Source: Streptomyces fradiae ATCC 10745 = DSM 40063 (GTDB lineage Bacteria; Actinomycetota; Actinomycetes; Streptomycetales; Streptomycetaceae). Taken from it: DNA of 64,000 nt. The notes below the pieces were generated by a model. It saw only the letters and a program-made list of their open reading frames with translations. It was not told where the DNA came from and ran no database searches. Below, in pieces: positions 46,330-56,700 of this stretch (positions are counted from its first letter, which is position 1; every line of letters begins with the position of its first letter). The stretch spans positions 3,396,501-3,460,500 of the forward strand of contig NZ_CP023696.1 of NCBI RefSeq assembly GCF_008704425.1. Reading direction: 5' to 3'. The position numbers and the translations under genes are program-made.

Positions 46330-46974
46330 TCAGCCGAAGTCCTCGTACATGTCGAGGAGGCCCGGCTCGTCCGTCAGCTGGCCGGCGCGCGTGGCCGGGG
46401 CGGCGCCGTAACCGCCCGCGCCGGCCACGCGCGCGGGCCGGGCGCCGTTCGCGCGGGGGAGGGCGGACGCGGGGCGGCCCTCGCGCGGGCCGGCCAGGCG
46501 CGGGCCGGTGGTGCCGGTGCCGGTGCCGGTGCGCGGGGGCGCGCCCGCGACGAGCACCCAGACGGTCACCTCGCCGGACGAGCCGTCGCGTACGCCCCAC
46601 TCCTGGGCGAGGGCGTCGATGATGGTGAGCCCACGACCACCGCGGGCGGTGACCGAGGGCTTCGACGGGACCGGCCGGGTCGGGCCGCCCCCGTCGGTCA
46701 CCTCGACCGTCAGGGCGCCCCGGCCGTCGATCCGCCAGGCGGCCCGGACGGCGCCCTCGCCGACCTCGGCGGCGTCCAGCGGCCTGCCGTGCCGGCACGA
46801 GTTGCTGAGCAGTTCGGAGAGGATCAGTACGGCGTCGTCGACGACCGACTCGCCGACGCCGCTGCGCCGCAGCTGCTCCCGCATGCGCTGCCTCGCCTCG
46901 CCCACGCCCGCAGGGCCATGGGGTACGGCCATGCTCGACGACGTCGGCACTTCCTGTGCCACCATCAACGCCAC
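46330..46974 (-). CDS. HATPase_c (anti-sigma / BldG-network type) protein
   Basis: 214 residues from GTG 46974, with GGAGG eight bases upstream. GHKL ATPase fold: HGPAGVGEARQRMREQLR, N-box LILSELLSNSCRHG, G1-box VEVTDGGGPTRP, G2-box TARGGRGLTIIDALAQEWG. This is the Streptomyces 'ATP-binding protein' class that includes anti-sigma factors. The C-terminal ~70 residues are a low-complexity Gly/Ala/Arg tail ending in LDMYEDFG. The partner is unknown. It is the second such protein here after 38939-39385. Confidence 0.9.
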   Translation of the reverse strand: MALMVAQEVPTSSSMAVPHGPAGVGEARQRMREQLRRSGVGESVVDDAVLILSELLSNSCRHGRPLDAAEVGEGAVRAAWRIDGRGALTVEVTDGGGPTRPVPSKPSVTARGGRGLTIIDALAQEWGVRDGSSGEVTVWVLVAGAPPRTGTGTGTTGPRLAGPREGRPASALPRANGARPARVAGAGGYGAAPATRAGQLTDEPGLLDMYEDFG

Positions 46975-47165
46975 CCCCGAGACCTCCTTCGCCCCACGCC
47001 ACGGAGTGGATGCCCTCCTGGCCTGGACCGGAAACCGGCCAGTCCGCATACAGTGACGCATTCGACACGAGTCGCCGCGGAGCGAGCGCGCCGGGGCACT
47101 CCGCGTGACGGCCGGGGGCTCCTGGAGCCCACCCGGCCTACCGGTTGTGCCGGGCCTGCCAGGCC

Positions 47166-47981
47166 CTATCGGGGGGCGCGTCCCAGTTGCGACAGGACCT
47201 GCCCGGGGCGGTTCGTGATGATGGCGTCCACTCCGAGGCGGACGCACAGCTCCACGTCCTCCGGCGCGTCGACCGTCCACACGTGGACCTGGAGCCCGGC
47301 CTCGTGGAGGCGCTCGACGTAGCCGGGGTGGTTCCGGATGATCCGTATGGACGGCCCGGCGATGCGGGCGCGGGCGGGGAGGCGGCCCTCGCGCACCCGC
47401 GGCGCGACGAACTGCGCGAGGTAGACGGTCGGCACGGTCGGGACGGCCGCCGCGACCCGGATCAGCGACCGGGGGGAGAAGCTCATGATCCGCACGGCGG
47501 ACTCGCCGGGGGTCGGCGGGTCGGCGAGGTTGAACCGGCGCAGCAGCCGGACCAGCCGCTCCTCCACCTGGCCCGCCCAGCGCGTCGGGTGCTTGGTCTC
47601 GATGGCGAGCTCGACCCGGCGCCCCGCGTCGGCGACGAGCTCCAGCAGCCGCTCCAGGGTGAGGACGGAGGTGTACTCGGGGTCGCTCCAGTCGGGGGCC
47701 TCGGTGCTGTCCCCCCGGTCCCGCCAGGAGCCGAAGTCGAGGGCGGCCAGGTCGGCGAGCTCCAGCGCCGACACGGCGCCGCGCCCGTTGGAGGTGCGGT
47801 TCACACGGCGGTCGTGCACGCAGACGAGATGGCCGTCCGCGGTGAGGCGTACGTCGCACTCCAGGGCGTCCGCCCCGTCCTCGATCGCCTTCACGTAGGC
47901 GGCGAGGGTGTGCTCGGGCACGTCCTCGGAGGCGCCCCGGTGGGCGACGACTTGGATGGTGTGCTGGCGCGCGTGGGTCAC
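47166..47981 (-). CDS. Glycerophosphodiester phosphodiesterase (GDPD)
   Basis: 271 residues from GTG 47981. TIM-barrel GDPD motifs: AHRGASEDVPEHTLAAY (catalytic HR and E), ECDVRLTADGHLVCVHD (E, D and catalytic H), ELAIETKHPTRW and VHVWTVDAPEDVELCVRLGVDAIITNRP at the C-terminal end. It hydrolyses glycerophosphodiesters to glycerol-3-phosphate. No signal peptide is seen, so it is predicted cytoplasmic. It is divergent from the HtrA-like protease. Confidence 0.94.
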   Translation of the reverse strand: MTHARQHTIQVVAHRGASEDVPEHTLAAYVKAIEDGADALECDVRLTADGHLVCVHDRRVNRTSNGRGAVSALELADLAALDFGSWRDRGDSTEAPDWSDPEYTSVLTLERLLELVADAGRRVELAIETKHPTRWAGQVEERLVRLLRRFNLADPPTPGESAVRIMSFSPRSLIRVAAAVPTVPTVYLAQFVAPRVREGRLPARARIAGPSIRIIRNHPGYVERLHEAGLQVHVWTVDAPEDVELCVRLGVDAIITNRPGQVLSQLGRAPR

Positions 47982-48194
47982 CGCGACATGGTGCCACCGT
48001 TCGCCCCGTCGGCGGAGCCCGCGGGGCCTGGTTCGGCCGCGTCGGGGCACGTCCGTAATGCCGGAGTTAAAGAAGCGGTGGCGGATGCACAGGTCCCGCT
48101 TACAGTGGCCTGACGAGCGGTAGGAAAAGCTGAGTACGCAGATGTACGGCGGGCTCATGCCGATACGACGACGTGGAGACCGAGGAGAGAACCT

Positions 48195-49862
48195 GTGAGC
48201 ACCGAGAACGAGGGCAACGCGGTTCCGTCCGCCCCCGACGCCCCGTCCGCGTCAGCTCCGGAGGGCACCCCGGCGCACCCTGCGGCGTCCCCGCCCCCGG
48301 CCGCGAACCCGGCCGCGAACCCGGCCGCGAACCCGGCCGCGAACCCGGGCACGGACCCGGGCACGGACCCGGTGCCGGGGGCCGCGGAGACCGGGCGTAC
48401 GCAGCGGCCGCCGTACGAGCCGCCGCCGGCCCCCGGCGCTGAGCCCCCGGCCGCTCCGCCCGCCTCCGCCCCGCCGGCCGCTCCCGCCCCGCACGCCTCG
48501 CCGGAGGCGCCCGCGGCCCACCCGGCGGCGCCCCCGCCCCCGGCCGCACCGCCCGCCTACCCCGCGTACGGTGCCCAGAGCGACCCGCACGCGGCCCACG
48601 CCCACCACGCCACCCCCGCACCTCACGGCCCGGCCGCCGACCAGACCGCCCACGCCACGCAGGCGTACGCCCACGCCCCGGCGGGCGGCGGGGCCTGGGG
48701 CGCTCCTCCCGGCGGGCAGCCCCCCTTCCCCCCGGCGCCGCGCAAGCGGCCGGGCGGGCTCGTCGCGGGCGTCCTCGTCGCGGCCCTCGTCGCCGGCGGC
48801 GTCGGCGGCGGCATCGGGTACTGGGCGGCGGAGCGCACGGACGGCACGACCACGTCCACGACGGTCTCCGTGGGCGACACCCCCGCCGACTTCAAGCGGG
48901 AACCCGGCACGGTCGCGGCGGTCGCCGCCAAGGCGCTGCCGAGCGTCGTCACCATCGAGGCCAAGTCCGGCGGCTCGGCGGGCGAGGGCGGCACCGGCAC
49001 GGGCTTCGTGTACGACAAGGAAGGCCACATCCTCACCAACAACCACGTGGTGGCCTCGGCCGCCGAGAGCGGCACGGTCACCGCGACCTTCTCGGACGGG
49101 CGGAAGTTCGACGCCGAGGTGGTCGGCCGCGCCCAGGGGTACGACGTGGCCGTACTGAAGCTGAGCGGCGCCCCGGCCGGCCTGGCGCCGCTGCCGCTCG
49201 GCAACTCCGACAAGGTCCTCGTGGGCGACTCGACCATCGCGATCGGCGCGCCGTTCGGCCTGTCCAACACCGTGACCACCGGGATCATCAGCGCCAAGAA
49301 CCGCCCGGTCGCCTCCAGCGACGGCTCCGGCGGCAAGAACTCGTACATGAGCGCCCTCCAGACCGACGCGTCGATCAATCCGGGCAACTCCGGCGGGCCC
49401 CTGCTGGACGGGCGCGGTGCGGTGATCGGCATCAACTCCGCCATCCAGTCGCCGGGGGCGGGTGGCATCGGCCAGTCCCAGGCGGGCTCGGTCGGCCTGG
49501 GCTTCGCGATCCCGATCAACCAGGCGAAGAACGTCGCCGAACAGCTCATCAAGACGGGCGAGCCGGTCTATCCGATGATCGGCGCGACCGTGAACATGTC
49601 GGAGGAGGGCGAGGGCGCCACCATCGTCGAGCAGGGCACGGGCGGCACGCCGTCGGTCACCCCCGACGGCCCCGCCGCCAAGGCGGGCCTGCGGCCGGGT
49701 GACGTCATCACCCGCTTCGGCGACCGCATCATCGACAGCGGCCCGACCCTGATCAGCGAGATCTGGACCCACCAGCCCGGCGACACGGTCACCCTGACCT
49801 ACAAGCGCGGCACCCAGGAGAAGCAGGTCGAGGTCACCCTCGGCGAACGCAAGGGCGACTGA
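48195..49862 (+). CDS. Membrane-anchored HtrA/DegP-like serine protease
   Basis: 555 residues from GTG 48195 with GGAGAG upstream. The first ~185 residues are cytoplasmic, Ala/Pro-rich and repetitive. One membrane segment (LVAGVLVAALVAGGVGGGIGYW, about 188-210) anchors the extracellular trypsin-like domain: His in ILTNNHVV (about 283), Asp in GYDVAVLKL (about 316), Ser in NPGNSGGPLL (about 398). A PDZ domain follows (GPAAKAGLRPGDVITRFGDRII). Typical of actinobacterial HtrA/PepD proteins in envelope quality control. It is followed by a tRNA gene. Confidence 0.94.
   Translation: MSTENEGNAVPSAPDAPSASAPEGTPAHPAASPPPAANPAANPAANPAANPGTDPGTDPVPGAAETGRTQRPPYEPPPAPGAEPPAAPPASAPPAAPAPHASPEAPAAHPAAPPPPAAPPAYPAYGAQSDPHAAHAHHATPAPHGPAADQTAHATQAYAHAPAGGGAWGAPPGGQPPFPPAPRKRPGGLVAGVLVAALVAGGVGGGIGYWAAERTDGTTTSTTVSVGDTPADFKREPGTVAAVAAKALPSVVTIEAKSGGSAGEGGTGTGFVYDKEGHILTNNHVVASAAESGTVTATFSDGRKFDAEVVGRAQGYDVAVLKLSGAPAGLAPLPLGNSDKVLVGDSTIAIGAPFGLSNTVTTGIISAKNRPVASSDGSGGKNSYMSALQTDASINPGNSGGPLLDGRGAVIGINSAIQSPGAGGIGQSQAGSVGLGFAIPINQAKNVAEQLIKTGEPVYPMIGATVNMSEEGEGATIVEQGTGGTPSVTPDGPAAKAGLRPGDVITRFGDRIIDSGPTLISEIWTHQPGDTVTLTYKRGTQEKQVEVTLGERKGD
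48303..48350 (+). repeat. Four tandem 12-bp repeats in the HtrA-like N-terminal region
   Basis: GCGAACCCGGCC repeated four times, encoding ANPA units, then two related GCACGGACCCGG units. They lie in the cytoplasmic low-complexity head and should vary between strains. Confidence 0.9.
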
Positions 49863-49971
49863 CCGTGCCCAACCGCCCCGCCCCGACCAGCCACTGACGG
49901 CCCGCCGCCCTCCGCCACCGCCTCGGCCGGGTAGGCTGTAGCCCGCTCCGCGGCAGGTGAGGCGGGGCACG

Positions 49972-50056
49972 GGTGGGTTGCCCGAGCGGCCTAAGGGAAC
50001 GGTCTTGAAAACCGTCGTGGCGCGAGCCACCGTGGGTTCAAATCCCACACCCACCG
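49972..50056 (+). tRNA. tRNA-Ser (anticodon UGA)
   Basis: Class II tRNA. Acceptor stem GGTGGGT (49972-49978) with ACCCACC (50049-50055) and discriminator G; anticodon stem-loop GGTCTTGAAAACC with anticodon TGA; a long variable arm; T arm GTGGGTTCAAATCCCAC. CCA is not encoded. Confidence 0.95.
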
Positions 50057-50065
50057 CGCAGGTGA

Positions 50066-50102
50066 AACGGCCCCTGACCAGCTGGAGCGGTCGGGGGCCG
50101 TT
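50066..50102 (+). terminator. Terminator of the tRNA-Ser(UGA) gene
   Basis: AACGGCCCCTGACC (50066-50079) / GGTCGGGGGCCGTT (50089-50102), a 14-bp stem with one G-T wobble, starting 10 bases after the tRNA end. Confidence 0.75.
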
Positions 50103-50744
50103 CTGCTGCCCGGTCTCCGCCCCACCGGTCCCCGTCCGGTCGGGCACGCGGAGGGCACGGTCAGGCTTCACCGCTCACAGCACCTGGGAGGTCCACCCGT
50201 ATCCGCGGCTCGCGGCTGGTCGGGCGGGTCTGGGGTCGGAGCGGGGGCTCGGGCGCTGAGGAGTGCGTCGCCGTCTCGGGGTTTATCCGGCCTCCTGTCA
50301 CGCTTCAGTGGGATTGGCCCTACCGGTCCGGTTCGCCGGGGTTCCGGTGGGAAGCCTTGATCCGCGAACGCCGGCACGACGCCACTGGAGGAGGACGACA
50401 TGCCGTACACCCGCCCCGTCCGCCGGTCCGACACCGCCCCGGCGCGGCCGTCCCGGTGCGCACGGCCAGTACCGCTGACCACCCGGCCGCCACCAGGTGC
50501 GGCGGCCCGGCCCGAGGGGTGAGGGGACGAGGAGGGTGACGATCGACGGCCCGCGCACCGGACCTGTGTACCGGCGCGCGGGCCGTCGGCGTGGCGGTCC
50601 GTCTCCCCGTACCCCGGCCTGCCGGCCCCCTTTCCCTCCACCTACAGGAGGTGGGGCCCGCACCACCCCTACAACCTGAGGGGGACACCCTTTCGGGACC
50701 TGGGGGCGATCCCCCTGCGGGTGCCCCGCTCCTAGCGTGGTCGT
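50103..50744. other. Gene-free region upstream of the SigE-family sigma gene
   Basis: About 640 bases in which no frame has convincing codon bias. The last ~90 bases hold CCCCCTGCGGGTGCC and CTCCTAGCGTGGTCG close to the sigma-factor ATG, so the mRNA may start only a few bases ahead. No clear ribosome binding site is seen. Confidence 0.35.
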
Positions 50745-51290
50745 ATGACCGCGACTACTGGCCCCGTCTGCGCCGGAGCCTCCACGGCCGCCACCGCGTA
50801 CCCGTCCTTCACCTCGTACGTCCGGGCCCGGGGGCCCCTGCTGCTGCGCACCGCGCGCTCGCTCACCGCCAACCCGAGCGACGCCGAGGACCTGCTGCAG
50901 ACCGCCCTCGCCAAGACGTACGTGGCGTGGGAGCGCATAGAGGACCACCGGGCCCTCGACGGCTATGTACGCCGCGCGCTGGTCAACACGCGCACGTCGC
51001 AGTGGCGCAAGCGCAAGGTGGACGAGTTCGCGTGCGAGGAACTGCCCGAGCCGCACGGCGTGCCGGAACCGGACCCGGCCGAGCGGCAGGCGCTGCACGA
51101 CGCCATGTGGCGTGCGGTCATGCGGCTCCCCGACCGGCAGCGCGCCATGGTCGTACTCCGGTACTACGAGGATCTCAGCGAGGCGCAGACGGCCGCGGTC
51201 CTCGGGGTCTCCGTCGGCACGGTCAAGAGCGCCGTCTCCCGAGCGCTCGGCAAACTCAGGGACGACCCGGAGCTGGCCCCGATACGGTGA
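50745..51290 (+). CDS. SigE-family RNA polymerase sigma factor (group 4)
   Basis: 181 residues. Region 2 is in SYVRARGPLLLRTARSLTANPSDAEDLLQTALAKTYVAWERIED, and region 4 in LPDRQRAMVVLRYYEDLSEAQTAAVLGVSVGTVKSAVSRALGKLRDD with its helix-turn-helix. This pattern matches the actinobacterial SigE-like family of ECF factors. No obvious anti-sigma gene is adjacent, which is unusual; the HATPase_c proteins in the window are candidates only by proximity. No upstream ribosome site is clear, so a leaderless start is possible. Confidence 0.93.
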   Translation: MTATTGPVCAGASTAATAYPSFTSYVRARGPLLLRTARSLTANPSDAEDLLQTALAKTYVAWERIEDHRALDGYVRRALVNTRTSQWRKRKVDEFACEELPEPHGVPEPDPAERQALHDAMWRAVMRLPDRQRAMVVLRYYEDLSEAQTAAVLGVSVGTVKSAVSRALGKLRDDPELAPIR

Positions 51291-51535
51291 GCCGGGCTCG
51301 CGGCGCGTGCGGCAGCGGTGGGGGTGCAGGGGAGAGGGCGAGGGGCGCGGGGGTCGTGGCGCTCGCTGTGCGGGCGGGGGGACTGCGGGCGGAGGGCTCT
51401 CGGGAGCGGTGCGGGCCCCCGGCGCGGTGGAGCGTGGGCGCCGGGTGGGGGTCCCAAGGCTGAGCGCGAGCCGCACGGAGGCGGGTGCCGGGGCCGGGTT
51501 CGGGGCGGTGGGGCCCGTGGTGGGTACGCGGCGGT
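51291..51535. other. Spacer between the sigma factor and the acyl-CoA ligase
   Basis: 245 bases, very G-rich on the plus strand, with no accepted gene or clear terminator. It leads into parS site 6 and the palindromic operator. Confidence 0.35.
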
Positions 51536-51549
51536 GTTTCACGTGAAAC
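51536..51549. other. parS: parS site 6
   Basis: Perfect GTTTCACGTGAAAC, 93 bases before the acyl-CoA ligase start codon and 20 bases upstream of an 18-bp palindrome. Confidence 0.93.
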
Positions 51550-51568
51550 CACGTACTCCCAGGTAGTG

Positions 51569-51586
51569 ACATACCGCGCGGTATGT
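51569..51586. promoter_or_regulatory. TetR-type operator candidate of the acyl-CoA ligase
   Basis: Perfect 18-bp palindrome ACATACCGCGCGGTATGT, 55 bases ahead of the GTG. Its form (ATACC/GGTAT arms) is typical of operators bound by TetR-family regulators, including those of fatty-acid metabolism. No TetR gene is in the window. Confidence 0.65.
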
Positions 51587-51641
51587 GCGCAGAATCTGCA
51601 CACCACACCGCCGCGTAGCGAGCGCCCATCGGGAGGACGCC

Positions 51642-53291
51642 GTGCTGAGCACCATGCAGGACGTACCGCTGACCGTCACCCGCATCCTCCACCACGGGAT
51701 GACGATCCACGGGAAGTCGCAGATCACCACCTGGACCGGCCAGCCCGAGCCGCACCGCCGCAGCTTCGCCGAGGTCGGTGTCCGGTCCACCCGGCTCGCG
51801 AGCGCCCTGCGCGACGAACTCGGCGTCACCGGCGACGACCGCGTCGCCACCCTCATGTGGAACAACGCCGAGCACGTCGAGGCGTACCTCGCGATCCCCT
51901 CCATGGGAGCGGTCCTCCACACCCTCAACCTCCGCCTCCCGCCCGAGCAGCTCGTCTGGATCGTCAACCACGCCGCCGACCGCGTCGTCCTGGTCAACGG
52001 CAGCCTCCTCCCCCTCCTCGCCCCGCTCCTCCCGCACCTCCCGACGGTCGAGCACGTCGTGGTGTCCGGGCCCGGCGACCGGTCCGTCCTCGACGGCGCC
52101 GCGCCCCGCGTCCACGACTACGAGGAGCTGATAGCGGACCGCCCCGACACCTTCGACTGGCCCGAGCTGGACGAACGCCAGGCCGCCGCCATGTGCTACA
52201 CCTCCGGCACCACCGGGGACCCGAAGGGCGTCGTCTACTCCCACCGCTCCGTCTACCTGCACTCCATGCAGGTGAACATGAGCGAGTCCATGGGCCTCAC
52301 CGACCGCGACACGACGCTCGTGGTCGTCCCGCAGTTCCATGTGAACGCCTGGGGTCTGCCGCACGCCACCTTCATGAGCGGCGTCAACATGCTGATGCCC
52401 GACCGCTTCCTCCAGCCCGCGCCCCTCGCCGAGATGATCGAGAAGGAGCGCCCCACCCACGCGGCCGCCGTCCCGACCATCTGGCAGGGCCTCCTCGCCG
52501 AGGTCATGGCCAACCCGCGCGACATCTCGTCCATGGCCAACGTCACCATCGGCGGCGCGGCCTGCCCGCCCTCCCTCATGGAGGCGTACGACAAGCTCGG
52601 CGTCCGCCTCTGCCACGCCTGGGGCATGACGGAGACCTCGCCGCTGGGCACCATGGCGTTCCCCCCGGCCGGACTGTCGGACGAGGAGGAGTGGCCGTAC
52701 CGCGTCACGCAGGGCCGTTTCCCGGCCGGCGTCGAGGCGCGGCTGGTCGGTCCGGGCGGCGGGACGCTGCCGTGGGACGGGGAGTCGGCCGGTGAGCTGG
52801 AGGTCCGAGGGCCGTGGATCGCGGGCGCCTACTACGGCGGCGCGGACGCCGAACCGCTGCGCCCCGCCGACAAGTTCAGCGAGGACGGCTGGCTCAAGAC
52901 CGGTGACGTCGGCGTCATCAGCCCGGACGGCTTCCTCACCCTCACGGACCGCGCCAAGGACGTCATCAAGTCGGGCGGCGAGTGGATCTCGTCGGTCGAG
53001 CTGGAGAACGCCCTGATGGGTCACCCGGATGTCGCCGAGGCGGCGGTCGTGGCCGTCCCGGACGAGCGTTGGGGCGAGCGGCCGCTCGCGACGGTCGTCC
53101 TCAAGGAGGGCGCGGAGACCGGTTACGAGGCGCTGCGCGCGTACCTCGCCGAAGCCGGCATCGCCCGGTGGCAGCTCCCCGAGCGCTGGGCGGTGATCCC
53201 GGCCGTGCCGAAGACGAGCGTCGGCAAGTTCGACAAGAAGGTGATCCGCAGGCAGTACGCCGAAGGGGAGCTGGACGTCACGCAGCTGTGA
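51642..53291 (+). CDS. Long-chain fatty-acid-CoA ligase (AMP-binding)
   Basis: 549 residues from GTG 51642 (GGGAGG five bases upstream); ATG 51654 is an alternative. ANL-superfamily adenylating enzyme: P-loop motif [19 protein letters not shown] (about 185), [11 protein letters not shown], and the A8 block [40 protein letters not shown]. The C-terminal lysine lies in [11 protein letters not shown]. It activates long- or medium-chain fatty acids as acyl-CoA for beta-oxidation or lipid use. Control by the upstream palindrome is likely. Confidence 0.94.
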   Translation: MLSTMQDVPLTVTRILHHGMTIHGKSQITTWTGQPEPHRRSFAEVGVRSTRLASALRDELGVTGDDRVATLMWNNAEHVEAYLAIPSMGAVLHTLNLRLPPEQLVWIVNHAADRVVLVNGSLLPLLAPLLPHLPTVEHVVVSGPGDRSVLDGAAPRVHDYEELIADRPDTFDWPELDERQAAAMCYTSGTTGDPKGVVYSHRSVYLHSMQVNMSESMGLTDRDTTLVVVPQFHVNAWGLPHATFMSGVNMLMPDRFLQPAPLAEMIEKERPTHAAAVPTIWQGLLAEVMANPRDISSMANVTIGGAACPPSLMEAYDKLGVRLCHAWGMTETSPLGTMAFPPAGLSDEEEWPYRVTQGRFPAGVEARLVGPGGGTLPWDGESAGELEVRGPWIAGAYYGGADAEPLRPADKFSEDGWLKTGDVGVISPDGFLTLTDRAKDVIKSGGEWISSVELENALMGHPDVAEAAVVAVPDERWGERPLATVVLKEGAETGYEALRAYLAEAGIARWQLPERWAVIPAVPKTSVGKFDKKVIRRQYAEGELDVTQL

Positions 53292-53717
53292 CGAGGGCTG
53301 GGGGCGGCACCTCAGCTGCGATGGGGCTGGGGCGGCACCTCAGCTGCGGCGCCGGCTGGGGCGGCACGTCGGTGGGGCGGGGACTGGGCGGCGCGTGGCT
53401 GTGACGGCGCTCGTGGGTCGCAGGTGGCGGTGGCGGGGGTCCCGGGCGGCACACAGCCATGGCGCCGCCGCCGTGTGCCGCCCCGCGACGCCGCTCGGGG
53501 CATGGCGCTGTTGTGATCGGGCCGGCAGCTGTGACCGCCGAGTCGGCGTCTGGGGCGGGACGTGCGGGAGGGGGCCGGCGTGGGCCCCGCTGGCGGGGTG
53601 TGCCGGCCGCCCACCTCGCCGTCGGGGCCCCCTTCCACCCGTGCGGGTGGGCCCGCTCCGTCGCCGCGCCGCCGCCGGGGGGCCGGTACGTCCGCTCCCG
53701 CGGGTGCCGTCCGGCCC
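53292..53717. other. Gene-free region with imperfect 30-bp repeats
   Basis: About 425 bases between convergent genes. Near 53299-53370 the phrase GGGGCGGCAC(C/G)TCAGCTGCG recurs two or three times at about 30-base spacing, each starting with GCTGG. No terminator is clear; both flanking genes end here. Confidence 0.4.
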
Positions 53718-56700
53718 CTAGTTCGTGCCGATCTTCGCGAGCAGGTCGACGATCCGCGACTGCACCTCCGGGCTCGTGGACCGCTCAGCGAGGAACAGCA
53801 CGGTCTCCCCGGACGCCAGCCGCGGCAGGTCCGCCTCCTCCAGGCCCGCCGACGTGTAGACGACCAGCGGCGTGCGGTTCAGGTGGCCGTTGGCGCGCAG
53901 CCAGTCGATGATCCCGGCCCGGCGGCGCCGCACCTGCATCAGGTCCATGACGACGAGGTTCGGCGGGAGCTGCGTGGCGAGCGCGACGGCCTCGCTGTCC
54001 GCGGCCGCGCGCTGCACCCGCATGCCGCGCCGCTCCAGGGCGGCCGTCAGCGCGTGGGCGATCTCGTCGTGCTCCTCGATCAGCAGGACCCGCGACGGGT
54101 GCTGCTCGCTGTCGCGCGGCGCCAGGGCCTTGAGGAGCACGGCGGGGTCGGCGCCGTACGCGGCCTCGCGGGTGGCCTGGCCCAGCCCGGCCGCCAGCAG
54201 CACCGGCACCTCGGCCGCCACCGCCGCCTGGCGCAGCGACTGGAGCGCCGTGCGGGTGATCGGCCCGGTCAGCGGGTCGACGAACAGGGCCGCGGGGAAC
54301 GCGGCGATCTGCGCGTCGACCTCCTCGCGGGAGTGCACGATCACCGGCCGGTAGCCCCGGTCGGTCAGCGCCTGCTGCGTGTCCACGTCCGGCGCTGGCC
54401 ACACCAGGAGGCGGCGCGGGTTGTCCAGCGGCTCCGGCGGCAGCTCGTCGTCGACCGGTCGCGGCTGCGGCTGGTTGGCCACCTCCACGGCGCCACCCGG
54501 TCCGTCCAGCGGCTCCGGGCCCTCGTCGGCGCCTTCGTCCGGTGCCCCTATCTCGTAGGCACGGCCCTCGGGGGCGGGTGCCGCGAGAAGCTGCTGGCCG
54601 GGGGGCGCGGAGGGGGCATGCGGCACCGGCGCGGGGGCGCTGGACTGGGGCGTAACCGGCTGGGGTGCGCCCGGCGGGGTGGCCGCGGGTGCGGTGCCCT
54701 GCGGGGTGGCCGGGGGCGCCGCGCCGGGGACCGGCGGGGCGGGCGGGCGCGGGGCCGCCGGTGGTCGGCCGGCCTGCTGTGCGGCCGGGGGAACGGCTGT
54801 CGCGTCGGGTGACGGCTGCGGCTCGATGTCCGGGGGCGTGGCCAGCTTGCGCCGGCGTCCGGAACCGGTCCCGGTGCCGTGGGCGGGTGTCGGGGCGCCC
54901 CCGGCGGACGGCGGGGTGAACGGCACGCCCTGGCCGAGGGTGCGCACGCTGAACGCCCGTCCCTGGGTGGCCGACGCATCGGCGGGCACACCCTCGGCGG
55001 CCGGGCCGTCGGCCGACGCACCGGGCGCGGCGGTGGGCGCCGGTCCCGCCGGTGCCGGGGGCGCCACCGCGCGGCGGCGGCCGGTGGGCACGGCGGGCGG
55101 GGACGCGGGCGCGGTGGGGCTCGGCTCGGCCGCGCTCGGCGGGATCTCCGGCGTGACGGCGCCGGCCGCCGGGTCGGGCCGCCGCGGCGCGGTGTCGCCG
55201 GGACCGGTGGGTCCCGCGGGTCCAGCGGTCCCGGAAGGGCCGGCGGGTGCGGGAACCCGCGCGGAGCCGGGCGCGGCTGTACCGGCTGCCGGGTGGACGC
55301 CCGGCGGCACGGGGACGGCGGGCGCTTCGGGAACCACAGGGGCGCCGGGCGTGCCGGGCGGTACGGGGGCGCCGGTCGGTACGGGGGCGCCGGTCGGTAC
55401 GGGGGCGCCTGCGGTGCCCGGCGGGACAGCGGTGTCACCTGGTGCTACAGGGGGGCCCGGGGGCACGGGGATGGCGGGTGCCGCTCCCGCACCGGGAGGC
55501 ACAGAGGCACCAGGCGTCGTCTCCGTAGCGGGCGCGGCGCTGCCGCCCGCGGCCTCGGGGCCGCCGAGGGGCGGTACGGCGATGGCCGGGGACGCGGCGG
55601 GTACACCCGGCACCGGAGCGCCCGGCATCGGGGCGCCGGGCACCGGAGCGCCGGGCACCGGAGCCTGCGGTGCGATGGGCATCGGGTGGGGCTGCGGCGG
55701 TGTGTGGTCCGCGCCCGGCACCGTACGGACGGCGTCGTGGCGGCTCTCCTCGACCGGCGCGGCGATCCGGGCCTGCGGAACGGCCCGCGGGGCGGCCGGC
55801 CGGGCTTCAGGACCGGCCGACTGGGCCTGGGCCTGGACCTGGGCTTGGGCCTGGGCTTGGGCCTGGGCCGGGTGCGCGGGCCGGCCGGCCGGGGCGCGGT
55901 CCGCCTCGGCCGGGGGCAGCGCGAAGGCCGCCCGCCCCGTGCCCTCGGCTGTGGCCCCGGTGGCGCGTTCCTGGCCCGTCGCGAGCGCCCGGCGCGCACG
56001 GCGCCCGGCAGGCGTGGACGCCGGCCCCTGCGCCGGCCCCTGCGCCGGAACGGGCGCGGGCGGCAAGGCCGGTACGGCGCCCTCCTGGCCGGCCGGGCCG
56101 CGCCGGGCACGGCGCCCACCGCCCGGCGCGCCGTCCTCCGCCGGGGCGACGCCCTGCGGCGGAACGGTGTCCCCGAGCGCCACCGGCCGGGCCTGCGCCG
56201 ACTCGGCGGCCGTCACGACGGAGCCCTCCGCCGGCGCGGCCTCCACCGGGCTGGGCCGCCCGCGACGCCGACCGGTCGGTTCGGCGCCGCCGGAGTCCTG
56301 GGCGGGTACGAGTCGCTGCTCACCCGCCGTGTCCCCGGCGGGCGCGGCGGCGCGGCGCCGCCCGGTCGGCGGGGGCGCCACGGGGTCCTCCGCGCGCACC
56401 GGACTGTCGAGGAACGCGTCCGTCGACGCCCGCCGGGCACGTCGGCGCCCGCCACCCGGAGGGGCCTCGTCCGCACCGGCACCGGGCACCGCACCGGCCC
56501 CCGGCCGCGACTGCTGGGCGGGCAGTGCGACGGCGGCACCGCCACCCGCCACAGCGCCGGACCCACCGGAAACGCCGGACCCACCGGGGACGCCGCCGTC
56601 CCCGGCCGAAGCACCCGCGTGAACTCCCGCCGGACCAGCGGCCGTACCACCCGAAGAGGCACCGCCCGAAGAAGCACCGTCCGGAGCCGGACCGGCGACC

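Noticed and set aside
52338..52350. TTCCATGTGAAC as a seventh parS
   Set aside because: It has two mismatches from the 14-bp site, breaks the palindrome and lies in the conserved coding sequence QFHVN of the acyl-CoA ligase.
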